Made by a program: the position numbers and the translations under genes
Part shown: positions 35,801 to 45,384 of the stretch, one piece after another
Layout of the letters: every line of letters starts with the position of its first letter
How positions within the stretch are numbered: position 1 is the first letter of the stretch
The notes under the pieces: model-generated
What the model saw: only the letters and a program-made list of their open reading frames with translations
What the model was told of the DNA's origin: nothing
The model's database searches: none
NCBI GenBank assembly: GCA_018266775.1
Contig: JAFDZS010000001.1
Span: 1 to 64,000, forward strand
Reading direction: 5' to 3'
DNA length: 64,000 nt
From: Bacteroidota bacterium
GTDB taxonomy: Bacteria; Bacteroidota; Bacteroidia; Chitinophagales; Chitinophagaceae

Positions 35801-36669
35801 CAGAATTGGTATATTAATTCTGGGGCAATTGTTAGGTTATAGGTAAATGCCAATACCATTTTCGCAATGGCTTTTGGCGGAATGATACAAACTACATTAC
35901 CCACATTATCGTAGATATAATACGTGTCATAATTACCTGAAGATGGTGCATCCTGCCGTTTCAATATAACTCTTCCAAACTTATCTTTATACACAGAACC
36001 GTGTACATTATTTTCATCCACCACTTCAGTAACCACCAAATCGTTATCGCCATAAGTAGCTGTTGAAGAAGCGCTGCTGCCCGACCACACCCATTTACGT
36101 ATACCTTCTGCTGCCGTACCATTGCGGTAACTGGTGGTTTTATAATGTTGGGTTAATTGATTGCCATCCCCAACACCACCTATATTAATAACACGTTGCA
36201 AGGGGCTGGCTTCATAACTAACATCTGAAAAAGGGCTGTTATCCGCAGCAACTTTATTGGCAACGGCAACGGATGTACTGTAAAAATTGAGTTGATTGGT
36301 TTGTGCGGTGGCTATGTCTACATAAGCTCCGGTACTGGTAGTGGCTTCATAAGGAAGGTATGATCTTATTTCGCGGCCAAACTCATCATACTTATGAAAG
36401 CTGATCATGTCTTTACCATTGGGGCTTGTAGCAACAGCTATGGCTTCCAGTGGTCGCCCAAAACCATCCATATAACTAATGGTTCTTGTTTTTTCAGCGT
36501 TAGTTAAATTGGGCACCGTACTGGCATCTGTAACCCCTTCTTTTCTAACTGTATAACTTTCTACTGCCGGGGGTTGTGTAATAGTCACCTGGGCAGCAAT
36601 TTTATTGGTACACGTTATGATTGCAAGTATGGTTACAATAAGTGTATTGATATTGATTGTACTTTTCAT
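32851..36669 (-). CDS. RHS-repeat protein (DUF6443) with C-terminal putative metallopeptidase domain
   Basis: 1272 residues: signal peptide (1-26), DUF6443 N-terminal domain (VESYTVRKEGVTD, MDGFGRPLEAIAV), YD/RHS repeats from about 220 to 930 (YDNVGNVVC, YDPLDRVVL, YEYDDMGRLVKVKQ, YTYDDNGNLK) and the conserved core end (TFYREYDAVIGRFNGVDP, HYSYDNPVNYNDPNGD) near residue 960. The last 300 residues are variable and A+T-rich; they contain LLFHEFAHALD near 1164-1172, an HExxH zinc motif, followed about 45 residues later by DEHRAYFELR that may supply the third ligand. The layout is that of a polymorphic toxin: a beta-cage carrying a C-terminal enzyme. Secretion route unknown. Confidence 0.9.
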   Translation of the reverse strand: MKSTININTLIVTILAIITCTNKIAAQVTITQPPAVESYTVRKEGVTDASTVPNLTNAEKTRTISYMDGFGRPLEAIAVATSPNGKDMISFHKYDEFGREIRSYLPYEATTSTGAYVDIATAQTNQLNFYSTSVAVANKVAADNSPFSDVSYEASPLQRVINIGGVGDGNQLTQHYKTTSYRNGTAAEGIRKWVWSGSSASSTATYGDNDLVVTEVVDENNVHGSVYKDKFGRVILKRQDAPSSGNYDTYYIYDNVGNVVCIIPPKAIAKMVLAFTYNLTIAPELIYQFWYDSKNRVIQKKVPGAKEVYLIYDPLDRVVLTQDGNMRSSGGTKWAYVKYDNANRVVVEGMYTHSSVLTQSQMQSYVNGLISTYYQTGSTTYFEVKQSGSSSGYSNQCFPVSGTEERAYSYYDNYDFNADGTPDYSKLNQGLTNEATATDLTFGLLTGSKKKILGSGTPGTWITQVSFYDKYYHVIQVRSSNQIDNAVNDHTTNVVNYTGMATEARQYKSLGSTTITVGTKYEYDDMGRLVKVKQTNPTGGEVTVAKYEYNSLGQLVDKKLHSTNGVNYLQSVDMRYNIHGQLTSINNSARTNDGGVTNDESNDVFGMEILYDKVDASLGNTASYTGMITGVKWTAQTPVNSSPDERRFRYTYDNVNRLSTAVYQSKANSNGAITTGGFNESFTYDENGNIKTLQRYAILSGTTSTLIDDLTYTYGTSAADKDNQLANISDGVSNNSVGYGFRNFASSSSGYTYDDNGNLKTDAKKGTTITYNELNKPTQIINSSGQYITYRYDASGNRISKFVYINSSTTKTIEYVGGYVVENNSLSYYSMAEGRVVPGPGPGSSTIYTLEYFITDHQGNTRVSFKDDGTNTNTPTVVQENSYYAFGMVMAGGYTSSLPNKKLYNAGSELQDDIDGLSDYYSTFYREYDAVIGRFNGVDPMSENFESWTTYHYSYDNPVNYNDPNGDMSVAEFQNAVDALIRNGGGTYHSSTREFEFGESKALFYTVENLLGIFFTNGDGGTDDKMQKKVSDLWTQILLGYNYPQSNKDYKFKNISYTGAGSYAEDLLEIRSNPIGAFFLAMIEAYDVKVKVNDLILPYVKQHEGGVTTFGDVNGETTWNNWNSKDYIQINYFNRKANIQKDVAWSILQGGELHTRDGYVNEDILLFHEFAHALDLISDKTGYRNYLWAIDHSDPQYSNTTLSKTLGGPDADEHRAYFELRTVYFENLFRSSSTHKYPIRKTYSGVELGPYYIGMHQQWMNQPSKIINAAPY

Positions 36670-36687
36670 TTGTCAGGATTTAAAGGG

Positions 36688-39600
36688 TTAGTCTCCGTTT
36701 TTTACATTAATACCATTGGAATATGCTATTGAATTATCACAAAACCTGATCTTCGCCCGCATTATATAGGAGCTTGTGCGCAGGTAATTAAAACCCTGGC
36801 TGGTAATATCTCCACCCGAGCTTATTGCTGTTTCAGCCTGCCAGGTACTCCAGTTGTTTGTTCCAAATGGAGCCACCTGCCATTCTACTGCTGTAACATT
36901 TGCCAAAGATCCTCCTGTTATATCTGTTAATTTAAATACCGTATTATTACAGGTTGGGGAAGGTAATGAACTGCAACTGGTAAGAATGCATTGGCCAGCA
37001 GAAGTATATTGAGTAATACCCGAAGCACAGATTAACGGAGTACCTACTGCAGAACAGGTTGAAGAGCTGGCCACTCTTACCGGAGGTGGCACAGTTGAGC
37101 TGGTAGCGGGAGTTTGTACAACAATATTGCTGATTCCCGGCGACATGGCCGTTACCGTTACCTGGTATGTTCCGGGGTTAGAGTAAACATGTGACGCCGA
37201 GCACATACCATTATTATCAACTGGGAAGTTGCTATAAGTACCGGTTCCGTCTCCAAAATCCCAAACATAACTAATTGATGGTGCGGAACAATCTCCTTTT
37301 TCGTAATCTGGAGGAGGTGCAGCAGAAAAAGAAGCGGTCTGACCTGTAATATAAGGAGTATAGCTATAATAGATATTGATCGAGGATAACTGTTGCTGGT
37401 ACCGGTTGGTCATCTTATATTTTTTAACCTCAAGTATGTTATCAAATTGGTCGCGGGTAATCCAAAGCCTGCCCGCATTATCATATTCATAAGTAACACC
37501 GGTACCATTTACGCCTGTTTTTGCTGTGAGCAAATTTGTTCCAATTGAATTGGTTGTATAATTATATGTTGAGACTCCTGTATTATCAGGATACATTAGT
37601 ACATCATCAATTTTCACTGCAGCAGATGTTCCCAGGGAATAGTAAAAAGTTACGCCTCCTTTTTTGGTGGTAAATGGAACTATAGCCTGGTAATACTTCC
37701 ATGTGCTGCCTGCGGTAAAGGAGACCAATGGTGTGGTGGCACACCCTGTCGGGCCCGGTGCAACAGAGGAAACACATAAATATATTGTTCCTGCAGCACT
37801 GGCATCCTTTAACCAAAATGATATGATAAGATTAGTTGCTGTTGCCGGTTTGGTAAGCAACCTCGTAATATTAGTACTTGGTTGAAAATTCAGGCATGAT
37901 GTACTGTACCTTCCACCAGTGACTATAGAATTTCCAGAACCTATGGTGAAATTGTTTTGTACCTGTGTGGCATCTAAATCGAAATTGGTATAGCCTACAT
38001 TTTCTGGCCGTGCATTAGTGAACTCAGCATATTTAACGCTGTTGACAGCTGCTGAACTAAATACTGTTTTTGGTATACGGCTGTTATCAGTAATTAATTG
38101 AGGTATCCCCCTGGTATTATATTGCTCAATTGCTGAAGGTGTGGCTGTTGTTGTTTGATAACTCGTGTTATCAAAACTAAATGTGCTGCCTGTTATAAAA
38201 GAAGGCACAAAACTGGTAATCCCGGCCTGGTTAATGAACTGGTAAGATTTATCAGCAAGATAGGCATCCAATGTTGTACCCCCATTCACCACATCTCCAA
38301 TTGTAACTTTTTTGAACAAGGTTAAATTTGCGCCAGTTGTTTTCTCTCCTGTTCCATCATTGGAAGTGAGAATAGTTTCAATTAATTGATTTTGATTTTT
38401 TGTAACAAAATTATTTATAGCATTATTCATTTCATCTGTTGTGCCGGTTCCTGGTGTATAATCCTTGGCATATTTATATTTTGTTGTAAGGGTTATGCCG
38501 TTACTGTTTTGTTTACTTGTAGCAATTAATTCTCTAAGGTCTGCCGTTGTACTTGAAGGTGTGTAAGTATAATTTTCAGTTGTGATAATTGGTGTGCTGC
38601 TGTTGGAATTATAGAGTTTGGAAGTTTTTTGTTACCAAAAAATTATCCACTACTGAGTTGAGTGCATATTTTCCATAAGCGGTTGCAGTATTGCCAATAT
38701 CATCCAGCCTTAAACCGGCAATTTTATAAACAGTACTATGTGAACGGGCGTAGGTATATTCCTCTGTTGCCACAACCTGTCCAGCCTCATTGTATACTGT
38801 AGTTTTAGTAGGTAACCCCCTTTCAAAATCAAAGTTGGCGTGTGGCGCAAAGGGGTATTGCAACACCCGGTTGTTGATATATGTTGGGGTAATTGCATTG
38901 CATGGTGTAGGCGAACTCAAATTAGTCCGGGAAATATAGTCAGTAGTTTCCTGCCAATCAGTGAGTGGGGTACTTCCATAAGTGCCGGTAGTGTTATACT
39001 CAAAAACAGTTTTTCCAATTCCCCCATTTGCAGATGTTTTTTTAACTGTAACCTTTCCGTATAAAATGGCTTCAGATTCAGTATTGAGGTCATAGGTAGT
39101 TCGGTATGTGGTATTAATGACCTTTGCTGTGCTGGTTGAAAAACTGGTATTGCTGAGAAAGTTAATGGTAAACTTTGGTACCGATACAGCTCTACCTGTA
39201 GTGGCTGATGTGTTGGAAGGATCGTTATAGTTGTATTCTGTAACATCTGTATTGTTTAAACCATCATTATTGGTAATTCGCTTTATCCTGATTCCTCCTC
39301 CTGGAACATTCCCTGTTACATCTTTATCATAATAATCATTCAGTTCATATTCAAGTGTCGTGTTAGCACCCGTTGGATAATATATCTTCTTCAGGGTACC
39401 ATTACCCGCTTGTGGAACATTTTCTAAAGTAAATTGTGTATTAACACTCCTTGTTGAGTTTGATGGAATTGTCGATACTGTTCCTGAGGAAGCGGTATTT
39501 ATTTTGAAAAGTTCTATTGTCGGGTTGTCCGGATAAGCATAAATCTGGGGTGTTAGGTCGCCGTTTATTATACTCCCATTATAAAAACCCCAGTAATCCT

Positions 39601-40993
39601 GGATATTAACTATGGTATCCATTGTACCAGTTCCATCGGGTTTTGGTGGCACACAATAGCAAGATCCAGACTGATAATCAACACCATAATAAGTAAAGTC
39701 ATATTGACTGAAGACATTAGTACAGTTTGTATTTGACTTATATGTTTTTAGTCCTTTTAAAAAATATCTGCCCCAGGCAGACCATACAGAGGAGTTGCCA
39801 CGGAATTTGTTAGTATAAACTAACTCATATGTTTGGTTTTGAGTAGGTAAAGTGATTTTCATTAATTTGGTTTTGTCAACAGTACCTTCATCATTTCCAT
39901 TCCAGTCGAACTGACAAACTGTTTGGGTTGTACCCGCTTCAAATCCAGGAGCATAAGTTGAAATACTAAGCAAATGAAGGTCGACTCTTACTGTATTAAT
40001 GATGTACAATAACTTTTTTGATATGTTGCTGCTACCGTCCGGTACAAGTATTTCTACTTTTTTCTGACTATACCTTTTATAAATTTCTGGGTTCGGTACT
40101 GTAAAATTTTCATATGTAAAAGAAATCCTGTTGCCCTTCGTGTCCTCCATTTTAGAAAGAGCCCAATTATCATTATACTTAACAGGATAACCAAGCGGGT
40201 AACCCGGTACATTAGCCTTATTCCTGTACATTAAAAAATCTCTTTTAAATACCTCTAGGTTATTGGGATCTATGGCTACAGTTGTTCCCGGATTAAAAAT
40301 ATCTACAGACTGTTCAACCATATTGGCCTGGTCAAAATAATATTTTACCCCATTATCGTTAGTTACAGTAAAAGAAATAATACGGCCATATGTATCTGTT
40401 GAATAAGATATTTGATAGTCTTTATATGGGATAGTTTTAATAACGTGAGTAGATGTTGCATCAAAAACAAAACTGCAGCTTAATCCGGGAGCACTGATAG
40501 TAAAATAATCTGGTTCGGTATCAAACGTATAACTATAATTTGAAGCTATTGCATTTGCATCAGTGATTTCGCCAGAACAATTTGGTGGTGTTGTGTTAGC
40601 TGGGCTAAAACTTTGCACTGATTGAGGCGCATTGTTTCCAGACCTTAACCAGCCCTTGATTATACTATAGCTGGGATCGCTTTGATATTCCACATCGTCT
40701 GGAAATCCCCTGACTTCACGCCTAATACTGGCTCCGGCCAATAATCTCCAGCCCATACCAAAGGAGTTATCATAATCCTCCACTTTTAATCCAGAGGCAC
40801 TATAGGTTAGGGCAACAGGAGCAGATAAATCGCCTACAGAAACATTACAAATTGGAACAGTTGCAACAGCAGTACCTGTTACATTATTAACTGAGACAAT
40901 GTTTTGCGCATAAATTCTGGGAATAAAAATTGTTGCCGCAGAAATGTAAATTGTTAGCGCTGCTACAAAGGGTAGTTTTGAAAACTGCATCAT
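36688..40993 (-). pseudogene. Giant RHS-related secreted protein with PKD domain, one-base frameshift
   Basis: Two open frames (40993-38609 and 38430-36688) join into one product of about 1434 residues if one base of the six-T run at 38625-38630 is removed: the second frame reads without stops back to that run and continues sensibly (KTSKLYNSNSS, TENYTYTPSS). The first part has a signal peptide (IPRIYAQ) and an SpvB/RHS-like N-terminus (VSVGDLSAPVALTYSASGLK, SFGMGWRLLAGASIRREVRG); the second has an RHS-type motif (YEYDNAGRLWITRDQFDNIL) and one PKD domain (YVWDFGDGTG). It may be a true mutation, a phase-variable switch or a sequencing error. It ends 18 bases before the DUF6443 RHS gene, its probable partner. 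Confidence 0.85.
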
Positions 40994-41206
40994 AAGGGTT
41001 TATTATGTAAAAATTGTTAGGGAATAACGGTGATACGGGGCAATTGACTGAAATGGAGCTTTCAGTTATCAAATTAAAGGGGGTTAATTTGGTACGCACG
41101 TTCAAGGGAATTGATTTAAAGTAATTTCAATCTAGGACGGCATCAAATGCAGCACAATGCTAATTTGATTTTTTTATATATCCAAATTGCTAATATTACG
41201 TAACCG

Positions 41207-42352
41207 TTAAAAATGCTGGCCAAGTTGGAAAAGTGGCAGGTACATGGCAATCAATATAACCCCAACGAGTAGCCCTAAAAAAATGATGATAAACGGCTCA
41301 AGCAAATTTCCCAGAACTGCGCTCTGGTACTCGGTTTCGTCTGTGTATTGCTGATATAATTTTTCAAAAAAGAAGTCCAGCTTATTTACCTCTTCTCCTG
41401 CTTTGATCAGGGCAGTCATTTTCTGTGGATAAATTGTGAACAAAGACAAGCTTTCATGTAAAGATTTGCCATGCATAATATCTTCTTCTACTTTTTTCAA
41501 TGTGCTTTCAATAGGATAAAAGCTGATCATTTGCCGGATCAAAGTGATTGCACGCAGCATGCTCACCTTTGAAGCAATCATCAAGTGCATAGAATTACAA
41601 AAACGGGATAAATAGATTTTATGCACCAGTTTACCTATAACCGGGGTATGAATCAGTACTTTTCCAGACAAGCTCCGAAACCATATTTTACGTCGCTGGC
41701 TGATAAAAAAGGTTATAGCTATCAACACAATAAAAGCAAAATACCAAAAGCCCGATTGTACTGATGCAGACAGGCTTAAAATGAATTTTGTGATACCCGG
41801 CAGTTCACCCCCAAAACGTTTGAATACATCTGCAAACATGGGCACCACAAAGTTGAGCATAAACAAAACTGCAATTAATGCAAAAGAAGATACAATGGCA
41901 GGATATGTTAATGCAGCAATGATCTGGCGCCGTTGTTTTATTTTTTTGGTATAGTACACCGATAAATCTTTCAGTACCTCACTCAACTTCCCCGTTTCCT
42001 CACCTATCTGAACACTAAAATATTCATACTCGGAAAACTTATTGCTGCTTCTTAGTGCTTCTGAAAGTGATGAGCCCTTTATAATATCTTCTTTGATTTT
42101 TTCAAATACTGATTTAATATTTTTTTTCTGTTTCTCGCTTAATATTAATTCAAGCACATTGCGGATATCAATACCGGCAGAAAGCAGCATGCTCATTTCC
42201 AGGTAAAATGATTCCCTGACTTTGTCACCAATCTCATTGCCAAAAAGCTGAATATCCTTATTTAAAAAGCTAAAAAAATCTTTCGGCTTTTTATCTTCTG
42301 TCTTTGAAGGCTTTTGTTGCTGATTGATTTTTTCTAACGATATTCCCTGCAT
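41207..42352 (-). CDS. Type II secretion inner-membrane protein GspF
   Basis: 381 residues with two GspF domains (about 70-185 and 260-375) and three membrane segments near 165-190, 210-230 and 350-372. Family patterns include FYLEMSMLLSAGIDI, SLSEAL, FSVQIGEETGKLSEVL and the second-domain match IKAGEEVNKLDFFFEKL. GspF is the platform protein moved by the GspE ATPase; its gene normally adjoins gspE but here lies 17 kb away on the opposite strand with the minor pseudopilin genes. Confidence 0.93.
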   Translation of the reverse strand: MQGISLEKINQQQKPSKTEDKKPKDFFSFLNKDIQLFGNEIGDKVRESFYLEMSMLLSAGIDIRNVLELILSEKQKKNIKSVFEKIKEDIIKGSSLSEALRSSNKFSEYEYFSVQIGEETGKLSEVLKDLSVYYTKKIKQRRQIIAALTYPAIVSSFALIAVLFMLNFVVPMFADVFKRFGGELPGITKFILSLSASVQSGFWYFAFIVLIAITFFISQRRKIWFRSLSGKVLIHTPVIGKLVHKIYLSRFCNSMHLMIASKVSMLRAITLIRQMISFYPIESTLKKVEEDIMHGKSLHESLSLFTIYPQKMTALIKAGEEVNKLDFFFEKLYQQYTDETEYQSAVLGNLLEPFIIIFLGLLVGVILIAMYLPLFQLGQHF

Positions 42353-42360
42353 AGTTGTTA

Positions 42361-42828
42361 TTAGGGTTTTATTTTTTGCAAACAGTTAGCATCATATTGT
42401 TTGGTTAATTGCCAAAATACAGTATCCTTATACGGCACCATTTTAAACGCAATATAATTGATCAGTTCAGAATTTTCCTGCGTCTTCACATCCGGGTCAT
42501 ACGAAAAAACTAAAAATGAATCTGTGAAAGCATTATATCTCCTTACAATTGCTTTTGCAGAAAATTCATAACTGATTTTTGAAGAGTCCACATAACAAAT
42601 TACTGATTTTTTTTCCGTATTGTTTTTTACAGAGTCAGCCCTGTTAAAATCTGCTGAAAAAGTATTTTTGAATTGCAGGTAACTATTCAATTGCTCTACC
42701 TTTTCTGTTTGTCGTAAATACTGTTTTTTCACAAGCAGGTAAACGGTATAAATAGTAGCTAATGTAATGGCGCTGATGATCATCACCACCACCAGCTCAA
42801 CTATAGTAAATGCTTTAAGTTTTTGCAC
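42361..42828 (-). CDS. Minor pseudopilin, GspJ-like
   Basis: 155 residues with the prepilin N-terminus MQKLKA followed by FTIVELVVVMIISAITLA: conserved Glu at +5, Ala at -1. The mature part has a short helical stem and beta-rich head. Assignment as GspJ is by position between the GspI-like and GspF genes and by length; the head domain has no clear signature. Confidence 0.78.
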   Translation of the reverse strand: MQKLKAFTIVELVVVMIISAITLATIYTVYLLVKKQYLRQTEKVEQLNSYLQFKNTFSADFNRADSVKNNTEKKSVICYVDSSKISYEFSAKAIVRRYNAFTDSFLVFSYDPDVKTQENSELINYIAFKMVPYKDTVFWQLTKQYDANCLQKIKP

Positions 42829-42829
42829 C

Positions 42830-43171
42830 TCAATTATTTATTAGTACAATTCTCTTTTCTTCTGCAATGATATTGTTATTGATGTCATTTATCCAGCAAT
42901 GCACTACTGCAACACCGGGTTTTTCATTGTAGTTTTCGATAGTAGCATTAATCAAAAAACCATCTTCTTCCTGCTTATCCTCGTATGGGATGTCTTTAAT
43001 TTGTATTTGCTTGTAATAATTGTTTATCGCTTCATAAGCCCTGATATTTTTTTCAGAAACACCCGATTTTGACAGGTTTAAAAGAATAGTGCCCGCAGTC
43101 AAAAAAACAGCAAGAATAATTACCATTGCAATTACTGTTTCCAAAATAGTCGCCGCCTTTACTTTAACCAT
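42830..43171 (-). CDS. Minor pseudopilin, GspI-like
   Basis: 113 residues, very short leader MVKVKA, then ATILETVIAMVIILAVF with Glu at +5 and Ala at -1. The small head (residues 65-113) ends VHCWINDINNNIIAEEKRIV. Short length and order (before the J-like gene) suggest GspI. It overlaps the stop of the upstream K-like gene by 13 bases and ends one base before the next gene. Confidence 0.78.
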   Translation of the reverse strand: MVKVKAATILETVIAMVIILAVFLTAGTILLNLSKSGVSEKNIRAYEAINNYYKQIQIKDIPYEDKQEEDGFLINATIENYNEKPGVAVVHCWINDINNNIIAEEKRIVLINN

Positions 43172-44433
43172 TTGATTACTTTTAATTTGCCTGGCATTTT
43201 CACTAAAGTAGTGCCAATAAAGTAAGGAGATAATTTTGTCCGGTCAATTACAGCATCTACCAGGCTGTTTTCATAAGTGGCAATTACAGATCGGTACAAA
43301 AAATAATCAGTTATTACTGTTCCATGTATATCACCTGCCGGCTGCAAAAAGCCATGAACGTAAACAATGCCTTCAAATACTGAACCCTTTTGCAGTGTAA
43401 CAATGTTTTTAAATTGATCCTTTTTAAAAGCATTGGCAAAAAGAAACCCTGAAATTGTTGTACTGTCACCCACATCAATAGTTCCCTGTGTTTTGCTTGC
43501 TGAATCTTTTAATAATATTACTGCGCTCGGATAATTAAGGGTACAATGCTTTCCAATCTTTATTATACGGCTTGCTATAAGCTGTGCTGACCCTTCAAAA
43601 TGATCATCCACATCTATTTCAGGTGCAATAATGATGGCATCTTCAATTGCCGTATTTCGTGATATATGGATAACTGAATCCGAAAACAGCACCGCTTTTC
43701 CTTTTATACTTTTTGATATAAATGGGTTGAGCCTGTTGATATAATAATACTGAATATCATTTTCAAATGAATTATATATAGAATCTTCCAGTGGCTTTTC
43801 ATTTGCTTTTTGGAAATCCTTGTTATGCGTTATCTTAAAAACGTCATAGAGTTTAGCAAGCATGTGTTTATTTTCAGAAGGGAAAATGGTGTCACTTTTT
43901 AAAATATTCCCTCCAACAAGTTCTTTCCCATCATAACCTTTGCCATCTATATAGCCGGGCTTAATATTTGCTCCTGGAATGTAAGCATTGCCTGTTAATC
44001 TTGTACTACCGGATATTTGCAATGGCCGGTGATGATCAACAAGGAACAGGCAGGCATTGAGCGTATCATTCAATTCTGTTCCATAAAAGAAATTTTTATG
44101 AGATCTTTTGTTTCGGTCATGTGATGTAATTTCCACTACATTAAATATGCCCCATAACTCCTTTTTTATACTTACAGAATCATTCCCCTCCTCAAATAAA
44201 TCAAATTGCAGTGAATCCTCACCATTAAAATGCAGAGTATCTCCGATTACCAGGTTGGTGGCAGACTGAAGGTTTTGCTCCAGCCTTTCGCTGGCTTTAT
44301 ATTTGATCCATTGCAAATTGCTGTGATAATGCAACAATAATAGAGAACTGATAATTATGGAAATAATTATTGAAATAACCAGGACGCTCATTAATACATG
44401 CGCCTTAAGCCTTGGTACGTTTATTATTTTCAC
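43159..44433 (-). CDS. GspK-like tip pseudopilin with beta-helix-like region
   Basis: 424 residues with the prepilin-like start PRLKA followed by HVLMSVLVISIIISIIISSL. Position +5 is Ser rather than Glu, as known for GspK, the tip pseudopilin that lacks Glu5. The large body has a repetitive, beta-rich central part (SGSTRLTGNAYIPGANI, VLFSDSVIHISRNTAIEDA, IKIGKHCTLNYPSAVILL) more like a polymer-forming or bactofilin-type beta-helix than the alpha-domain of classical GspK. It may present a surface or substrate-binding tip. Confidence 0.72.
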   Translation of the reverse strand: MKIINVPRLKAHVLMSVLVISIIISIIISSLLLLHYHSNLQWIKYKASERLEQNLQSATNLVIGDTLHFNGEDSLQFDLFEEGNDSVSIKKELWGIFNVVEITSHDRNKRSHKNFFYGTELNDTLNACLFLVDHHRPLQISGSTRLTGNAYIPGANIKPGYIDGKGYDGKELVGGNILKSDTIFPSENKHMLAKLYDVFKITHNKDFQKANEKPLEDSIYNSFENDIQYYYINRLNPFISKSIKGKAVLFSDSVIHISRNTAIEDAIIIAPEIDVDDHFEGSAQLIASRIIKIGKHCTLNYPSAVILLKDSASKTQGTIDVGDSTTISGFLFANAFKKDQFKNIVTLQKGSVFEGIVYVHGFLQPAGDIHGTVITDYFLYRSVIATYENSLVDAVIDRTKLSPYFIGTTLVKMPGKLKVIKWLK

Positions 44434-44457
44434 GGCATCAGTATAATGAATACAATA

Positions 44458-45030
44458 TTACATTTTCTTGAAGATGGTATCACTAATTATGGCTCCTTGT
44501 TTGTATGTGATCTGGTGTGTTCTGCCTCCTGGCAATATATCTGAAAAAATGCCTTCTTCTTTTCCAGCTTTGTAATTACCGCTTTTAAGCAGTTTGCCAC
44601 TTGCGTCATACCACTCAAACTTTCCATCTTTTAACCCTTTATCCCACGTTATTACTGATTCCCTTTCGCCATTTTGATACCAGGTTTCCCATTTTCCTGT
44701 TTTCAAACCATAATCATATTGCCCTTTTTGTTTTAATGCACGGTTCGGATATAGTTCCAGGTAGTCCTCATCAAGCAGTTTGCCGCTGTAAGCGCCTCTT
44801 GTTTCAAAAATACTGTCAGCCTTAAACCAGGTATAGTATTTAGAATCTGAAATTTTTGAAAGCATCTTCACATCAACTGGTTTGGTATAGAATTGAAAAA
44901 GGGTATCGCTTTTTACGAGGGTAACCCTGTTAAACGGAACTTTGCTGTAGATCCCTTTTTGATTGGTACAGGCAAAAATGATTAAGGAAATAAAAAATAG
45001 AAAGATACTTGGACGGAATTTTTGAGTCAT
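44458..45030 (-). CDS. MORN-repeat lipoprotein (YwqK-like)
   Basis: 190 residues: lipoprotein signal with IIFACTNQ near residue 21, then MORN-like repeats (GQYDYGLKTGKWETWYQNGE, GLKDGKFEWYDASGKLL, GNYKAGKEEGIF). The start at 45030 is chosen because the 12 upstream codons do not form a signal. Such proteins are numerous in Bacteroidota, often annotated as YwqK-family antitoxins, but the role is not established. It precedes the pseudopilin genes by 24 bases and may be cotranscribed with them. Confidence 0.78.
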   Translation of the reverse strand: MTQKFRPSIFLFFISLIIFACTNQKGIYSKVPFNRVTLVKSDTLFQFYTKPVDVKMLSKISDSKYYTWFKADSIFETRGAYSGKLLDEDYLELYPNRALKQKGQYDYGLKTGKWETWYQNGERESVITWDKGLKDGKFEWYDASGKLLKSGNYKAGKEEGIFSDILPGGRTHQITYKQGAIISDTIFKKM

Positions 45031-45384
45031 AATCAGAATTATTTGAAGCGATTTCTTATATACCAATTAATAATCGGTAATCCCTGAGCATGGATTGATT
45101 GTTTTCTATTGATAAAGATAGAAAATTAAACAATCTCTTCAAGATAGGAATTATAAAGCTGGCTTGGGTGTATTATTCTGCTAATTTCCCCAATAGCATA
45201 TTAACAGGTATAAAATAGGTAAAGGTCGTTATTTTATATTAGCCGGGGTTCTCTTAACTTTCTATTACTGCATCAATAAGAAACATAAGCTGAGGTTTTT
45301 ACTTTTAAAAAAGGGTAAATTTAAACGGAGTCTCTTCATTAATCTGAAAATAAATACTACCCCTTGTAAGACTATTTTTACTAA
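45031..45384. other. 354-base A+T-rich intergenic stretch
   Basis: No reading frame, hairpin with T tract or repeat that can be supported is visible. It should hold the promoter of the minus-strand unit that starts at 45030, but no clear -33/-7 pair was found. Confidence 0.6.
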
